NCBI GenBank assembly: GCA_006384855.1
Contig: VCJN01003171.1
Span: 124,001 to 188,000, forward strand
DNA: 64,000 bases
Direction: 5' to 3'
Origin: Tetraselmis striata
Lineage: Eukaryota; Chlorophyta; Chlorodendrophyceae; Chlorodendrales; Chlorodendraceae
The position numbers were made by a program, and so were the translations under genes. The notes beneath the pieces were generated by a model. It was not told the DNA's origin. It searched no databases and saw nothing but the letters and a program-made list of their open reading frames with translations. Positions 1 through 10,821 of this stretch are shown piece after piece (the stretch's first letter is position 1; every line of letters begins with the position of its first letter).

Positions 1-105
1 ACATACGTATACTGTGTGTGGATATGTGCGTTCACGCGCGCATGCGCGCGTGTGTGTGTGTGTGTGTGTGCATGCAAAGGGGACAAGGGGAGAGAAGGAG
101 CGCAC

Positions 106-492
106 CTTGCTGGAGGAGCCATGCCCAATAAAGTCCGGCGCATAGGCCTCATAGCCTGCTCCGGCCAGCAGCTCGAGGGTGACCCTGCTCCCACACGACG
201 TAATCAGCGACACTGATGGCGACTAACTGCGGCTGCGACCAGCGGCCTTGCACGGGGTATACAGGCAAGCCGCTTCTTGCGCTTGAGCCTGCGGCTACCC
301 ACCTGTAGCTGTACGAGGAGCTGCCGATGCCGTGGAGGAGCAAGATCGGCGGGCAGTCCACCCCGACGGCGGCCGCCTCGTCCGTCTCGCCTTTGCGGTA
401 GGCCCAGGTGAGGCCGCCAGCGGTGAGCGACTCGCTGCGACGAGCAGCCATGGGCGGGGGGAAGTAAGAGCGTGTGTGTATGTGTGTGTTGG

Positions 493-523
<31 letters not shown>

Positions 524-550
524 GTGGATAGGGCGTCCCGAGAACCAGAC

Positions 551-585
<35 letters not shown>

Positions 586-873
586 CTTCCCGTGCGCGCG
601 CCCTTGCGCCGCGCGCACCTGGCCACCACCTCACCTTGCAGCGGGCGCCCGAGCCGCAGAGGCTAGAATCTCGCCCGTCACGGGATCCACCTCCTCCATC
701 TGAGCCATGACCGCCACCCCCTGGCGACGTGCAGGCTGCCGAGAAGTGCGCCGGGGCAGTGGCCCGCTGCTGCGCCGACCAACGGTGCTTCGAGAGACGC
801 GGCTGCTACCGGCGGGGCGCGCCGCCGAGGCGCGCACGCCCGTGTTGGCGACCACCATCTGAGCCATCGCCAT
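106..873 (-). CDS. Alpha/beta-hydrolase fold protein, plastid-type N-terminus, partial (runs off the left edge)
   Basis: Three exons join in phase on the minus strand: 873-635, 434-303 and 184-106, each with GT-AG borders; the next donor is GTGCGC at 105. The first 55-60 residues are Ala/Ser/Arg-rich with almost no acidic residues, a likely plastid transit peptide. Exon 2 carries PPILLLHGIGSSSYSYR, where HG is the oxyanion-hole motif after strand beta-3 of alpha/beta hydrolases, and exon 3 continues YEAYAPDFIGHGSS, the usual next strand and loop. The nucleophile elbow and catalytic Asp/His lie outside the window, so substrate is unknown; the style resembles plant plastid hydrolases of the epoxide hydrolase/haloalkane dehalogenase group. 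The first ATG (873) of three close ones was chosen. Intron 1 contains the G26/C31 tract pair. Exon structure is fairly secure, function is family-level only. Confidence 0.75.
496..584. repeat. Paired G26 and C31 homopolymers within hydrolase intron 1
   Basis: An uninterrupted run of 26 G (496-521) is followed 32 nt later by an uninterrupted run of 31 C (554-584). The two can pair into a stem of up to 26 G-C pairs in DNA or in pre-mRNA. Both lie inside the intron between exons 634 and 435. A TG-rich stretch (473-489) flanks it. Polyproline reading frames here are by-products of the tracts. Confidence 0.9.
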
Positions 874-1726
874 AGGACCGGTTTCGTGTCGGGGGAGGGA
901 CGGGTAGGCACGGAGGGGGGGTTGCACGGGCAGAGGATGCTCGACAAGCGTGTCAGTTCCGAGTGGCTTCACTTGCGTTTGATCGGAAGGACGAGCGATG
1001 CCACTCTGGCGGGTGGGGTGGCGCGCCCTTCTGGCGTAGGTTCGCAGCAAACAGCCAGGTGCGCATATATACGGTGCGGATGAACTATCTTCGCCCTGAA
1101 AAAAACATTAATACGAGGATGAACCGGCCCGGGTCGACCTTTACTTTACCTTTACGAGGATGAACTAATAATTTCTATCAATGTCCTGTTGAATTCGCTT
1201 CGTGGCATGGTATATTGTGCGACTTAGCTGTCCACCTGTCTTCATTTCAGTACGTAGAATACTGGACAGCGTGGAAGCTCCCGATAGACGTCGACTACGC
1301 CGCTTTTATTCGCGCGGCGACTCGGCACAGCAGCGGGGGCGCAAGCATTGGGGCGCCGCGCATTACTGTTCCCTGTACTCAGGCCCATATGAGTGAAACC
1401 AAACCTAAAATTACAATTAGGGCTGTCAGGCCAGAGCGCCGCTGGCGCGGAGGGGTTGACTGGCAGACAGCGCGGCGGGCTGCGTCGGGCTCTCAATGGA
1501 CGCCGCTCACCTGCCTGATGGTCACAATACTGCGGTTTCCAAAGCCTGACATCTTCACTGGGCTGTGCGACGCTTCAGGACCGGCAGCACTGCCATTTAG
1601 CGCGACCTCCCCCCCCGAGCCGAGCGCGGTTGCCCAGCCACCTGAGGCATTAACACCGACGGGCGGCAGAGTTGGCACAGGCGGTCACCCCGAATATAGG
1701 CTGCCGGCGGCGTGGCGCATCCAGGA
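874..1726. promoter_or_regulatory. Divergent intergenic region between hydrolase and STMP1-like gene
   Basis: The 853 bp between the two divergent start codons should hold both promoters and 5' UTRs. The motif GAGGATGAAC occurs twice (about 1115 and 1157). Open frames here (for example 1215-1796) show no family resemblance and no coding character. No TATA box is convincingly placed. Confidence 0.35.
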
Positions 1727-2031
1727 ATGGCGTTCCTCCGCAGCCTTGCGGGCGGCTTGCTGGGGGGTTTCCTCGGCAGCAACCGCCACCTCCTGATCTT
1801 CGGCGGCGGCGTGGTGGTAGGCATGTGGGCGGAGCAGACCTACGCCCTGCCCCACCTGGCGACGAGTGCCACGAGGTGCAACAGCGCTCTTGCCCCCCCC
1901 CCCCCCCCCTACCTTCGTCGAGCGCGGCGCTGAATGCCGACAGTCGGATGACGAACCCCCCTCTGCTGCCTGCTCGCCCTTGCAGCGCGCTGGAGCGAGC
2001 AAAGCAGCTGGAGCGGGAGCACCGCAAGTGA
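1727..2031 (+). CDS. STMP1-like short single-pass (mitochondrial-type) membrane protein
   Basis: Two exons, 1727-1875 and 1986-2031, join in phase (AG|C) to give 64 aa. The intron carries a C17 run (1893-1909). The N-terminus MAFLRSLAGGLLGGFLGS leads into a hydrophobic segment LLIFGGGVVVGMW, then AEQTYALPHL, and the protein ends in a charged helix rich in Glu, Lys and Arg. The pattern of hydrophobic helix, GxVVGM, acidic-Q-x-Y-x-(I/L)-P and charged tail matches short transmembrane mitochondrial protein 1 of animals and its plant relatives, which act around the respiratory chain. Homology is inferred by eye from a very short sequence. A GTG at 1712 is in frame but the ATG is preferred. No TGTAA lies downstream; AATAAA at 2419-2424 is the only candidate end signal. 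Confidence 0.6.
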
Positions 2032-2502
2032 GCACCGCCGACAGCGGCGATGAGCACACCAGTGGCGGCGACGAGCCTGCCCGCAGCGGCGCTTCTGGGC
2101 CCCGGGGCGCTGCACCCCGCCGCCACGCTGCCACTGTACGGCGCCCTGGGGGCCCTCGCCAAGGAGGACCCGAGCGATGCCGGCCTCCTGGGCCTATGGT
2201 CCTGCTGTGCGCACGCTCAGCCGTGTGAGCGCGGCCGCAGGTGCGCCAGACCCTTCCGACCATACGGGCCCCGGGGTAGCCTGTCTGCCTTTCTGCACCG
2301 ATCGGAGAGGGACAGCACCGAAAAGGAGCTGGCGACATCGTCGAAAGCCTCACTGCGATGTTAGACTACAGCGTATGAGCATTACATCGAATTCATTATT
2401 GGTACTTGGAGCTCTAAGAATAAAGCAAGGCAAGTGAAGGTAGGCGGCGTGAGGGGTGTATATCCTGGCAGCAGGGTGTGCTGGGGTGAAGAGCGAAGCG
2501 CC
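2032..2502. other. Short interval between STMP1-like gene and CTC1 model
   Basis: This holds the 3' UTR of the upstream gene and the 5' region of CTC1. An open frame from ATG 2050 (Ala/Leu/Pro-rich, GC-rich third positions) could be an undetected first exon of CTC1, because land-plant CTC1 proteins extend about 100 residues before the block seen at 2503. I could not find a phase-consistent donor with confidence. Confidence 0.3.
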
Positions 2503-5213
2503 ATGCTGGTCATTGTGGGCATCCTTCGCGGCGGCGGGCTGCCGGACGACTCCGGCGGTGCAGTGCATCGGCCGTACCTGTGGCACATTGAGACTGCCCA
2601 CGGTGCGCCTCCCAGCTTCCTGATGGGTCAGCTCCCCCTCCCACTTCAGCGCCTCCTCTCTTCTCTTCTCGCGAATCTAACTCTGCCCCCTCTTCCCTCC
2701 TCACCATGCGTGTCCGCCAGAGCGCTGCCACGTGCTGCTGCCGGAGGCTGCGCCGGACCTGCTGGGCTGCGAGGTGGCGCTCACCTGCTGGACCTTTGTA
2801 CCGGGGCGCTGCCAACCTGCAGGGGGAGAGGGCCGCCCCCCGGACCTGCTGGAGGTGGGGCGGCCACCGCGCCACCAAGTACCCTTATGCCCCTATCCCA
2901 TGAAGCCGAGAATCTGTCTCACTCCACAGGCGCCACATGCCCGGAGATAGAGAAGAAGGCACATTTGGGGGGGCGTACTGCATGCCAAGGTTCATTTATT
3001 GGAGGGCACATTAGAGTCGCTATCAGGAGCAGCGCTGTAGCCAGAGGGTCTCATGCGCTAGGGTGGCGTGGTATAAAGAGGCTGACCCCCCTCTCCCCCG
3101 CCCCCCCCCCCCCCCCCGCGTGCTACGCGCGACAGATCCACAGCCTGACCCGACTGCCGCCAGGCGCATGGCAGCAGCTCCTGCAGGCGCACCAGCACGC
3201 GGCGCCGCCCCGCAGCCCCCCCGCCCTGCCCTCCACTTTGCCGTCCGCCCCAGGGGGGCTCCCCTCGGGCAGCAGCCCAGCCTGCGGCGCCCTCACGCAG
3301 GCGCCGTCCCCGCCCCCGGTGCGCACGTCCGCCAGCGGGGCAGTCGCGGCCGTCAGCGCGCCGCTGCGCATCCGCGGCTGCTGGCTCTTCATGGCGCGTC
3401 TGGGCGGCGCCACAGCAGGACGGCCGCCCGGCAAGCGCGCACGCGGGGCGGCCGCGGAGGGCGCGGACCTGATCCTAACGGGGCAGGCGGCCATGCATTG
3501 GCACCCCGTGCTGCTGGCGGCTGCAGCGGCGCGTGCCAACGTGGCCGTCACTGGCCTGCGGTGCGCGCGGCTGGGCGGCCGGCGGGTGCTGGCGGCCACG
3601 GAGAGCACGCAGGTGGCGCCCTTTGTCCCACGTGGCGCCCCCCTCCCGCCGGCGCCGCACTGCCCGAGAACCCCGCCAGCAGGGGCGGCAGAGGGCCGTG
3701 TGTTTGCGCCCGGCGGCCCAGCGGCCGGCTGCTCCTGGGCGGAGTTCTGTGCAGCCGCGGAGGACGGCACGGCGGCTGCATCGCGCGGTGCGGTGGACTT
3801 TCTGGGCATAGCGGTGGCGGCGGAGCCGGCGGGCGCGTTCTTGGTGTGCGCGCCGGGCGTGCGGCTGCTGATGCTGCATGCTCCCGTCACGCAGCTGCCC
3901 GGGCTCCGGCCAGGCGCCACGGTGCGGCGGGATCAGCACTCGTGTGTATGTGTCTGTGTGTGTGTGGGGGGGGGGGGGGGGAGTGAGTGTGCGAAAAATA
4001 GGGGGGGGGGGGGGGGGGGGGAAGGGGTACTATGGCAACCCCGCTTTGGGTCAGCAGTATAATGGTGTCTTGTTCCCCCTCGTAGAAGAGGAAAAGCCAT
4101 GTTTGCGTGTAAAACTGTCACAACACACCACAAATACATGACATAGTCTCTAACTCGATGTTATGAAGCAATTCGTTATATTTCCGCCCTACGAATCAAT
4201 TGATCGTTACGGGATGCTGACAGGAGGGGCGGGGGGGGGGGGGGGGGGGAGTTGCCCATGATGGGCCAAAGCTCTGGCTGATGACTGGTGATGGCTTGAC
4301 CCCCCCCCCCCCCGGCCCCCCGCGCAGGTGCTGTTTTGTGGGTTATACCCAGTGGCGCCGCGGCCCGGAAGCTTGCTGCTGGCCGCTAGCGCAGCGAGCA
4401 CGTTGGCGGTGGTGCGCGCGTCGGCGGGGGAGGGGCCACCGTTGAGCTGGGCCATGCCGGCGGAGCTGAGGCCGCTCCGTGTGCGCTGCGAGCGGCTCAG
4501 CTTCTACGATGCGCATCACATGGTGCCCCCCCCCCCCCCCCCCCCCCCCCCGGGGCAACCAAAAACATGAGGGCTTGCGCTCGTCTTGGAAGGTCACAGA
4601 GGCCGCCAACTTTACCATTGTTTATACCTTCTGCCCCACCAAAATGCCAATGAGGCGGTCAGGCTCCTCGCTGCGCCTGCTGAGTTGTTGTGCCTCCCCC
4701 CCCCCCCCCCCCCCCTACGCAGCTGGCGCTCGGGGCGGCCGTGCGTACGGTACAGCATGCGGTCGGTATCGAGCGCCATCGCCGTGAACATCTTACATTG
4801 CACGATGAAGGCTCCCCGCTGAGCGCACTGCTACAAACGCTTGGCTACTCGCCGCTACCCGCGCGCGCCGCGAGCATCTACGACGAGTTCTTCTCCCCGC
4901 GGGCCGCCCTTGCGCTGGCGCAGCACACCTGCCCCGCCACCGCCATCCCGCGGCTGCTGTCGCTGGCGGAGCTCGTGGCCGCGGCGGAGGGGGGTGACGG
5001 CGGGGAGCCCGCGGCGGCGGTATCGGGGCCATGCGTCCTGCAGGCGGGGGTTGCCTCGCAACCGTGCCCCGATGACACAGCTTGCCTGGGTGTGCTTGGC
5101 AGCAGAGGTGGGCCCCCCTCTTCCCTCTCTTTCATCGGCGGTGTCCCACCCTAACATCGTGCACACTCCATGCTTACCGCCCATGACGGATATGAGAGAG
5201 CCTATGCTACATG

Positions 5214-5252
<39 letters not shown>

Positions 5253-8200
5253 GTCACCGCTGCCATGCCTTTGTCGCTGGCACTAGCCTCTACACACCCA
5301 CCCCTCACGAGTTGCGGACGAATCCTCGGTGTTCAACTTGCAGAGTCACCGTGTGGTGTGTGGCCTGCCCGGATGGTGGGGAGTTGTCTCCCTGGGATTG
5401 ACTTTGACTTTCGGGGGCTGCACCCATGCAATGAATGTGGAATCAAAGTTGCATGGATCGGCAACTGAGGACAGGCCCCCCCGGGCGGCTCGCAGGCGGG
5501 AGGCTGTGGCTGCGGGACGACATGGGCTCGGTGGAGGTGGTGCTTGAGGCGGCGCTGGGCGAGGTGGCGCGGCTGGTGGGCGCCGCGGTGCTGCTGCGCG
5601 CTCCGCGGGTCGCGTTCCAGCGCACTGCGCTCCCCGGCGAGGCGGTGCGCCTGCTGCACAGCGCTGTGTTGTTTGCGGAGGCAACACGCGTGTCGGTCGT
5701 CTCACGGCCCGGCGGGGCGCCGCCGTTGAGCCTTGAGGACCCCAAGGGGGCTCGCGAGATGTTTCTGGTCCTTGAGGCCAGCGGTGCAGTCCTGCGCGGT
5801 GCCCGGCTGCCGTTGCTGCTCCACCCGCATGCCGATTCTGCCGACCGTTGCGCCATTCCGCCGGGGGCAATCCGCTGCCAACTTGCCGTGCCCGGTGCCC
5901 CGCCCGGCGGCGCGCTGCTGGAGCCGCCGGCGCCGCTGCCAAGTGGGCAGGCGATGGTGCTGGGGCTGGGGGCGTGCTGGGCGAGCGCGGGGCTGCGGCC
6001 GGGGCAGTGGCTGGCACTGCGGGCCGCGGGCGGTGGGGATGCACTGCCGGGCGCGGGTGGCCAGGAAGGGCTGGGGGAGGGCGCGGCGCTGGTGGAGCTG
6101 ATGGCATCGGAGGAGGCAGTGGGGGAGTCCGTTGGTGAGAAGCCACACTCTGCAGCCGTCAGACCCTCCTGCAGGCAACCCTTCCAGGCCCCAGCAGACT
6201 CACTGACCTTTCCGCGCCTCTTGTCAACAGGAGCAGCAGCGCCGTGCGGGGGCTGGAAACTCCTGTTGGGCGCCGCAGAGCTGCGGGAGCTGGAAGCCTC
6301 TCTGGCAAGCTGGCAGAAGGCAGGGGCGGGGTTGGTGGGCAGCCGGCTGAGGGCGGCCAGCGGGGGCGAGCGGGTACGCGACCTGCTGGAGCCGTCGCAG
6401 CCAGGGGAGCTCGCCCCGCTGGTGCGCTCCTTCCATGGCGTCGTGCTTGCTGTGGCATACGAGCTGCAGCCGCGGCAGGCGAAACCGGGGGCGCCGGATG
6501 GGGCGAAGCTTGTGGCAGCGCTGCGGGGGCAGGTGGGCGCGGGGCCCCAGCAGGAGGGGCTGTCCTGTGCGCAGCTGCAAGTTAAAATCGCCATTGGAGA
6601 CTGCTGCTCCTCTGACCGGGTGAGTCCCCCCCCCCACCCACCCGCTTTTTTGGTTTATCAATGCACTTCTCAGAACACACCCGGAAAATACACCCAGTAT
6701 TTTACCCGGTAAGTAAAGAGGTACGACCAAATTTTCGCGACCATCAACCTGAGATTAAATTGCTCCGAAGTCTCGCCGCTATGGCAGTGGTGAGGATGTG
6801 CACGTAGTAGTGTGTGGCAGTATAGTCGGCTTGTGAACAACATGCAAGAACAGCCGCTCCGATGCCGTGCTTCGAAACCAGTGAATACCATGGCTCAATA
6901 ATCGATAAATTGATCATTCGAGATCATTCATTTATTTGAGATGAGATCAATCGAGACGATCATTTGAGATCAATCACTGCAAGGGCATGTTGACTGTCCA
7001 TGCCAGTGTTATACCTCCAAACCAGTGCAGATCCCGGCCATAACAATACAGCAGCGATTGTCGCGAAACTGGGCCGCACCCATTGCATATCGCAGCTTCA
7101 GAACCTTGCGAAATCATCAAGCTCCATACACATCCTCCGAAACCAGTGTATAACGAGGCTCCAGTACCATACCAGAGGCCATCACTCCGAAACCAGTGCA
7201 GATAGCTCCGAAACCATAGGAGATCATTCGCTCCGAAACCAGTGCGGATATGAGCTCCAAAACATACAGGATTAGTCGCTCCAAAACTAGTGCGGATAAT
7301 GGCTCCAAAACCGTAAGAGATCATTCGCTCCGAAACCAGTGCGGATAATAGCTCCAAAACCATAGGAGATCATTCGCTCCAAAACCAGTGTGGATAATGG
7401 CTCTAAAACCATATGAGATCATTCGCTCCGAAGCCAGTGCAGATAATTGCTCCAAACCATAGGAGATCATTCGCTCCGAAATCAGTGCGGATAATGGCTC
7501 CAAAACCATAGGAGATCATTCGCTCCAAAACCAGTGCGGACAATGGCTCCAAAACCATAGGAGATCATTCGCTCCGAAACCAATGCAGATAATAGCTCCA
7601 AAACCATAGAAGATCATTCGCTCCGAAACCAGTGAGGATAATAGCTCCAAAACCATGAGATCATTTGCTCCAAAACCATAGGAGATAATGGCTCCAAAAC
7701 CATAGGAGATCATTCGCTCCGAAACCAGTGCGGATAATAGCTCCAAAACCATAGGAGATCATTCGCTCCAAAACCAGTGCGGACAATGGCTCCAAAACCA
7801 TAGGAGATCATTCGCTTCAAAACCAGTGCAGATAATGGCTCAAGAACCATAGGAGATCATTCGCTCCGAAGCCAGTGCAGATAATTGCTCCAAAACCATA
7901 GGAGATCATTCGCTCCGAAACCAGTGCGGATAATGGCTCCAGAACCATAGGAGATCATTCGCTCCGAAGCCAGTGCAGATAATTGCTCCAAAACCATAGG
8001 AGATCATTCGCTCCGAAACCAGTGTGGATAATGGCTCTAAACCACAGGAGATCATTCGCTCCGAAACCAGTGCAGATAATAGCTCCAAAACCATAGGAGA
8101 TCATTCGCTCCGAAGCCAGTGCAGATAATTGCTCCAAAACCATAGGAGATCATTCGCTCCGAAACCAGTGCGGATACTGGCTCCAAAACCATAGGAGATC

Positions 8201-10821
8201 ATTCGCTCCGAAGCCAGTGCAGATAATTGCTCCAAAACCATAGGAGATCATTCGCTCCGAAACCAGTGTGGATAATGGCTCTAAACCACAGGAGATCATT
8301 CGCTCCGAAACCAGTGCAGATAATAGCTCCAAAACCATAGGAGATCATTCGCTCCGAAACCATGCGCCCAAATCAGTGAAGATCATGGCGACAAAATCAC
8401 GCCACACCAGTTGCTCCGAATTTCGTGTCACGGTCCGAATATTGTTTGGCATTTGAGCCTGTGTGGGCTCCAAGTACCATGATCTATCATCGCTGCTCCG
8501 AAACCATCTGAGTGAAGTAAAATTGCTATGGATCCGTAGGGCATCGAACCCAGGTCACGGGCGGCGCACGGCTGCCCGAGCACAGTTGCCGGCAAACTTA
8601 CGTCCTCCATCTCCTGCATCCTCCCAGGTGGACATGTACCTCTCGCTATCCACAGTGCCGCTGCCCCCGCCGTGCGTGCCTGGCGCGCTGCTCACCGTGC
8701 ACGGCGCCCGTCTGTGCCGCTCCGCCGGCAGCCGCAAGGCGTACCTCAAGGCGCTGCCCAGCACGCGGCTGACAGTGACCGGTCTCGGCCGCTTCCCAGG
8801 GGGGCACCCCTGTCCGCTCACCTGCCGCGGCGCACCGCCTCTGCCACTACACGCCCGCGCTCTCCCTGCCCACCCGCCCCACGTGCCCACGGAGGCGCCC
8901 ACCTGCCTAGCCGTGCTGGCAAGCGCGCCGCCGGACTCCGCGGGCGACCCGCGCAGCGTGCAGCTCCACGCACGAGTGCGCGCCGTGCAGTGCCTGGACC
9001 TGCGGCTGACGCCCCTGCAGCGCGCCCGCGCCGGCAGTGCCACCGGGGAGGGGTCGACGGGCCGCCCGCTGGCGGTCTCCTGCAAGGTGCTGCTGGAGGA
9101 CGGCTCTGGCGTGGCGGAGTGCTGGGCGGAGGGGGAGGTGGCGTGGGAGCTGCTGGGGATGGGACCGCTCGCCGCGCAGCTGGCCGGGGCGTGCGGGCGC
9201 GCCGTGGACGCTGCCGCCCGGGCCCGGGACGGCGATGGCTGGGCAAAGGGGCGCGCCTATGGGTGCCCCGCCCCACTCTCCCCCGTCAGCCGCCCCTCCC
9301 CCTTTGACCACTGAGTGGTGGGTCATGTTGGCGACTGTAGATGCCAGCCAAGTGGTACTGCGTGTTATGTGAATTCGGATGCGTGCTAGGCGTTTGAAGA
9401 TACTGAATGCACGGCCCCCGTCGTGCAACCATGGCTGCTTCAGGCTCCAAATGTCTTGTTGTTTTTGCCCCCACGTGGAGGGCGGAAAACTGGGTACCTC
9501 TGTATTGGGTGCACGGGGAGTCTGACTCGATGCCGGGAAACCAAAAAAATAGTCTTCAGGTCCCCAAACCCGAGCTGGATTGCTTATCTGTGGCTTTTCG
9601 TTTCAGTGCCGTCTGGCCCGATTGATTTTTAGGTTGTATGAAGGGTAGCAAAGGGTCGCGTCAAGGGCTTGCAACCGCGCGTTACCAACCACAGTGGGGG
9701 GGGGAGGGCGTGTGCTCGTGTCTGCTTGGCTTAGCTAACTGCGGAGCGCCCCGGCCTTGTGCGCTTGCGTGATTGTGTTGTGCAGGTACTCTGCGGAGGA
9801 GGTGGACGAGAAGGTCGGGATGCAGGAGGTTGCCCCCCCCCCCCCCCCCCCCCCCCTATTACTCTTCTCCCCTCCATGCAGCTTTCCTGTCCACCTTTCG
9901 GCCTCTCCCACTGGCCATCAGGGCGTCGCCAACTGAGAGAAGTGAATGCACATTCTAATCGATGATACGTAAATACAATCGCGGAATAGTCCCAAATACT
10001 AGTGCAGCTGTGGCATCACAGCGTCATGCACCCACGATGATTTCACCGGAAATCAACATATCATGGCCCGATGTCCCATGAACCGCTAGACACATTGTTG
10101 AATGCAGCGCCTGGTGCGTTGGGTCTCCTGGTCGTCCAGTACGGCTATGTACACGTAACAGTAGTGAGAGTATTCGGACCTGCCGCTCTTGACACGCCAA
10201 AGGCCGCAAAAGCAGAGCATAGCAGTGGGAAACATTTCATGTGCTGAATGTCACAACATGCGCGCGTCCTTGCTTGTGTGTGCGTGCGCGCGCGCGTGCG
10301 TGTGTATCCACATATAGAGGAGCGTTGACTGTGATGCGGACCATATGTGCCTTGGTGATTGATAACTTGCTTGCTGTTCATACAAGCTATCGCCAATTGC
10401 AATTCGGCCTGCCTAGGTGTGCGCTTTTAATTGCACTGACCTGCTGCTCGGCGCGCAGGTGATGGACCTCGTGGCGCGGCAGGGACTTCTGCACGCGCGA
10501 GTGCGCTGCCTCAAGGACGATGACGCCGAGGCTGCCGGCGTTGGGTTCCTGCTCGACGTCAGCACGCCCGGCGCCCCAGCAGGCGCGCCGCTGGGGCCGG
10601 AGGGCTACCGCTGGCTGTCGCTGCTGCTCAAGCGCGCGTCGCTGCAGCCGGTGCGCGCGCTGCACTGCAAGCGCGCGCCGCGCGCCGTCGCCGCGTCTGC
10701 GGGCTCTGCTGCCGAGCCGACATACTCGTACACCCGGCTGCGCGTCCTCGCTGTTCTGCCGGCGCCCGCCGCAACGCAGGCGCGAATGCTGCTGCAGAGC
10801 ATGCGGCAGGAGTCGACATGA
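2503..10821 (+). CDS. CTC1: CTC1-like subunit of the telomere CST complex, ten exons
   Basis: Ten exons join without phase conflict: 2503-2602, 2721-2878, 3136-3945, 4328-4522, 4723-5107, 5496-6134, 6231-6619, 8628-9262, 9786-9828, 10459-10821, giving 1,238 aa, close to human (about 1,217) and Arabidopsis CTC1. Recognisable blocks in order: CWTFVP then DLLEV (OB fold near the N-terminus); VLAATEST after WHPVLLA; a LRPGATV block; SIYDEFFSPR; GRLWLRDDMGSVEVVL (OB fold); SFHGVVL; VPLPPPCVPGALLTVHGARL; and LLEDGSGVAECW followed by WELLGMG, the C-terminal OB fold that binds STN1 in other species. CTC1 with STN1 and TEN1 binds single-stranded telomeric DNA in the nucleus and aids C-strand fill-in. 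TGTAA occurs at 11198 and 11214. Exon 3 and 8 donors and the true N-terminus are the least certain parts. Intron 7 holds a minisatellite; introns 2, 3, 4 and 9 carry C or G runs. Confidence 0.72.
3966..4313. repeat. G16, G21 and G19 runs followed by a C14 run in CTC1 intron 3
   Basis: Intron 3 contains G runs at 3966-3981, 4001-4021 and 4231-4249, then C at 4300-4313, just ahead of the acceptor at 4327. The C run can pair with any G run, and the G runs could form a quadruplex. Confidence 0.85.
4526..4715 (+). repeat. C26 run at the donor and C20 run at the acceptor of CTC1 intron 4
   Basis: The proposed donor reads GTG followed directly by 26 C (4526-4551); the acceptor TACGCAG is preceded by 20 C (4696-4715). 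The second run occupies the polypyrimidine-tract position. Exons 4 and 5 join in phase 0 across this intron. Confidence 0.8.
5214..5250 (+). repeat. (CT)n microsatellite in CTC1 intron 5
   Basis: A nearly pure CT dinucleotide run of about 36 bp, inside the intron 5108-5495. Confidence 0.9.
6850..8510. repeat. 49-bp dimeric minisatellite in CTC1 intron 7
   Basis: From about 7130 to 8370 a 49-bp unit repeats roughly 25 times with few differences; degraded pieces extend to both sides. Each unit is built of two related halves of 24-25 bp that both start CTCC(A/G)AAACCA, one continuing TAGGAGATCATTCG, the other GTGCGGATAAT, so the array arose by duplication of a dimer. It explains the minus-strand reading frames of 60-130 residues in this stretch, which are therefore not genes. 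Confidence 0.93.
9833..9856 (+). repeat. C24 run directly after the exon 9 donor of CTC1
   Basis: The donor GTTGC is followed at once by 24 C. Exon 9 (43 nt) is the smallest exon of the model and is supported by phase on both sides. Confidence 0.8.

Noticed and set aside
149..710. Polyproline/polyglycine ORFs on both strands
   Set aside because: Created by the G26 and C31 runs; the real coding exons of the hydrolase end on either side of the tracts.
1215..1796. 193-aa plus-strand ORF
   Set aside because: No domain, irregular composition, overlaps the start of the STMP1-like gene in another frame; most likely promoter/5' UTR.
7130..8370. Possible CRISPR-like array
   Set aside because: The units are contiguous direct repeats without unique spacers, in a eukaryotic intron.
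6974..8456. Series of minus-strand ORFs of 60-130 residues with repeated Ile/Phe/Trp-rich motifs
   Set aside because: They are readings of the 49-bp minisatellite; because 49 is not a multiple of three, the same repeat opens in several frames. They lie in a CTC1 intron.
8530..8575. tRNA-like T-arm on the minus strand (GGGTTCGATGCCC)
   Set aside because: No matching acceptor, D-arm or anticodon arm could be found at the expected distances.
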